The notes beneath the pieces were generated by a model. The model had not been told where the DNA came from, ran no database searches, and saw nothing but the letters and a program-made list of their open reading frames with translations. Positions 63,853 through 64,000 of a DNA stretch of 64,000 bases are shown here, one piece after another; position 1 is the stretch's first letter, and every line of letters starts with the position of its first letter. Origin of the DNA: Modestobacter sp. Leaf380 (GTDB lineage: Bacteria > Actinomycetota > Actinomycetes > Mycobacteriales > Geodermatophilaceae); NCBI RefSeq assembly GCF_001424485.1, contig NZ_LMQC01000020.1:434001-498000 (forward strand). Reading direction: 5' to 3'. A program made the translations under genes and the position numbers.

Positions 63853-64000
63853 GTGGCGTCCCCCAGCCCTGCCCTCGGACGAGACCGGTCCACCCCCTCC
63901 CGCCACCTCGGCCGCGGGCTGCTGATCGGCGCGGCGGCGAGCCTGGTGCTCACCGCCCTCCCCGGCACCGCGACGGCCGCACCGGATGCGGCCCCGACCG
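63853..64000 (+). CDS. Exported protein under riboswitch control (5' part, cut by window end)
   Basis: The first 49 residues are visible. GTG 63853 opens VASPSPALGRDRSTPSRHLGRG followed by a hydrophobic helix LLIGAAASLVLTALPGTATAA, a typical signal peptide with predicted cleavage near the AxA. GAAGAAGGAG lies 11 bases upstream; an in-frame GTG at 63832 would overlap that site and is unlikely. In actinobacteria, proteins after a ydaO riboswitch are usually NlpC/P60 hydrolases or Rpf-like proteins, but the domain lies outside the window. Confidence 0.7.
   Translation, partial: MASPSPALGRDRSTPSRHLGRGLLIGAAASLVLTALPGTATAAPDAAPT

Overview
The window is very GC-rich (roughly 70-75% by eye) and gene-dense, with many GTG starts. 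Its gene orders are typical of Actinomycetota: lipB/lipA/DUF4191/RDD/glnA1 near glnE and glnA2, and qcrCAB-ctaE next to trpD and a DEDDh/UvrC-like nuclease. Type III glutamine synthetase, lpdA-sucB-TIGR01777 and the CDGSH/iron-redox pair suggest a member of the Geodermatophilaceae or a near relative. That placement is an inference from gene content. Many genes carry a TANNNT hexamer 6-8 nt before the start codon and no Shine-Dalgarno, so leaderless mRNAs are common.

Layout. 1-10.7 kb: nitrogen genes (3' part of glnA2, a class I amidotransferase, glnE, glutamine synthetase III) with a CDGSH protein, a heme-oxygenase-fold iron enzyme, a soluble chemoreceptor-like protein and a small Cys-rich protein. 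10.74-19.30 kb: an integrated genetic element bounded by a 29-bp perfect direct repeat that is the last 29 bp of glnA1. It carries a tyrosine integrase, an XRE regulator, three successive excisionase-like HTH genes, a two-gene cassette of unknown function (soluble plus four-TM protein), a polymer-forming beta-repeat protein, several small genes and a tRNA-Ala(UGC) whose 3' half precedes its 5' half. The element looks partly decayed: two small genes appear frameshifted, and the integrase has Cys where the first catalytic Arg is expected.

19.3-31 kb: glnA1, RDD protein, DUF4191, lipA, an amphipathic-repeat membrane protein, a diguanylate cyclase, leuS behind a leucine-codon leader peptide and terminator, a flavin/F420-type oxidoreductase and lipB. 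31-39 kb: peptidase E, FAD oxidoreductase, Ser/Thr kinase, TIGR01777 epimerase, sucB-type E2 with two lipoyl domains, and lpdA; lipA and lipB can make the lipoyl cofactor this E2 needs. 39-49.9 kb: pepA, gcvT, envelope/membrane genes, aldo/keto reductase, an A-type Fe-S carrier, asnB and small membrane proteins.

50.2-57.2 kb: respiratory genes for the actinobacterial bc1-aa3 supercomplex: ctaC-ctaF on one strand and ctaE-qcrC-qcrA-qcrB on the other, separated by a 1.4-kb gene-poor stretch ending in a degenerate repeat array. 57.4-64 kb: a receiver-like protein, trpD, a stand-alone Lrp ligand domain, the DEDDh/GIY-YIG nuclease, a secreted NlpC/P60-VanY wall hydrolase, a CxxC protein, and a c-di-AMP (ydaO-type) riboswitch leading into a secreted protein cut by the window edge.
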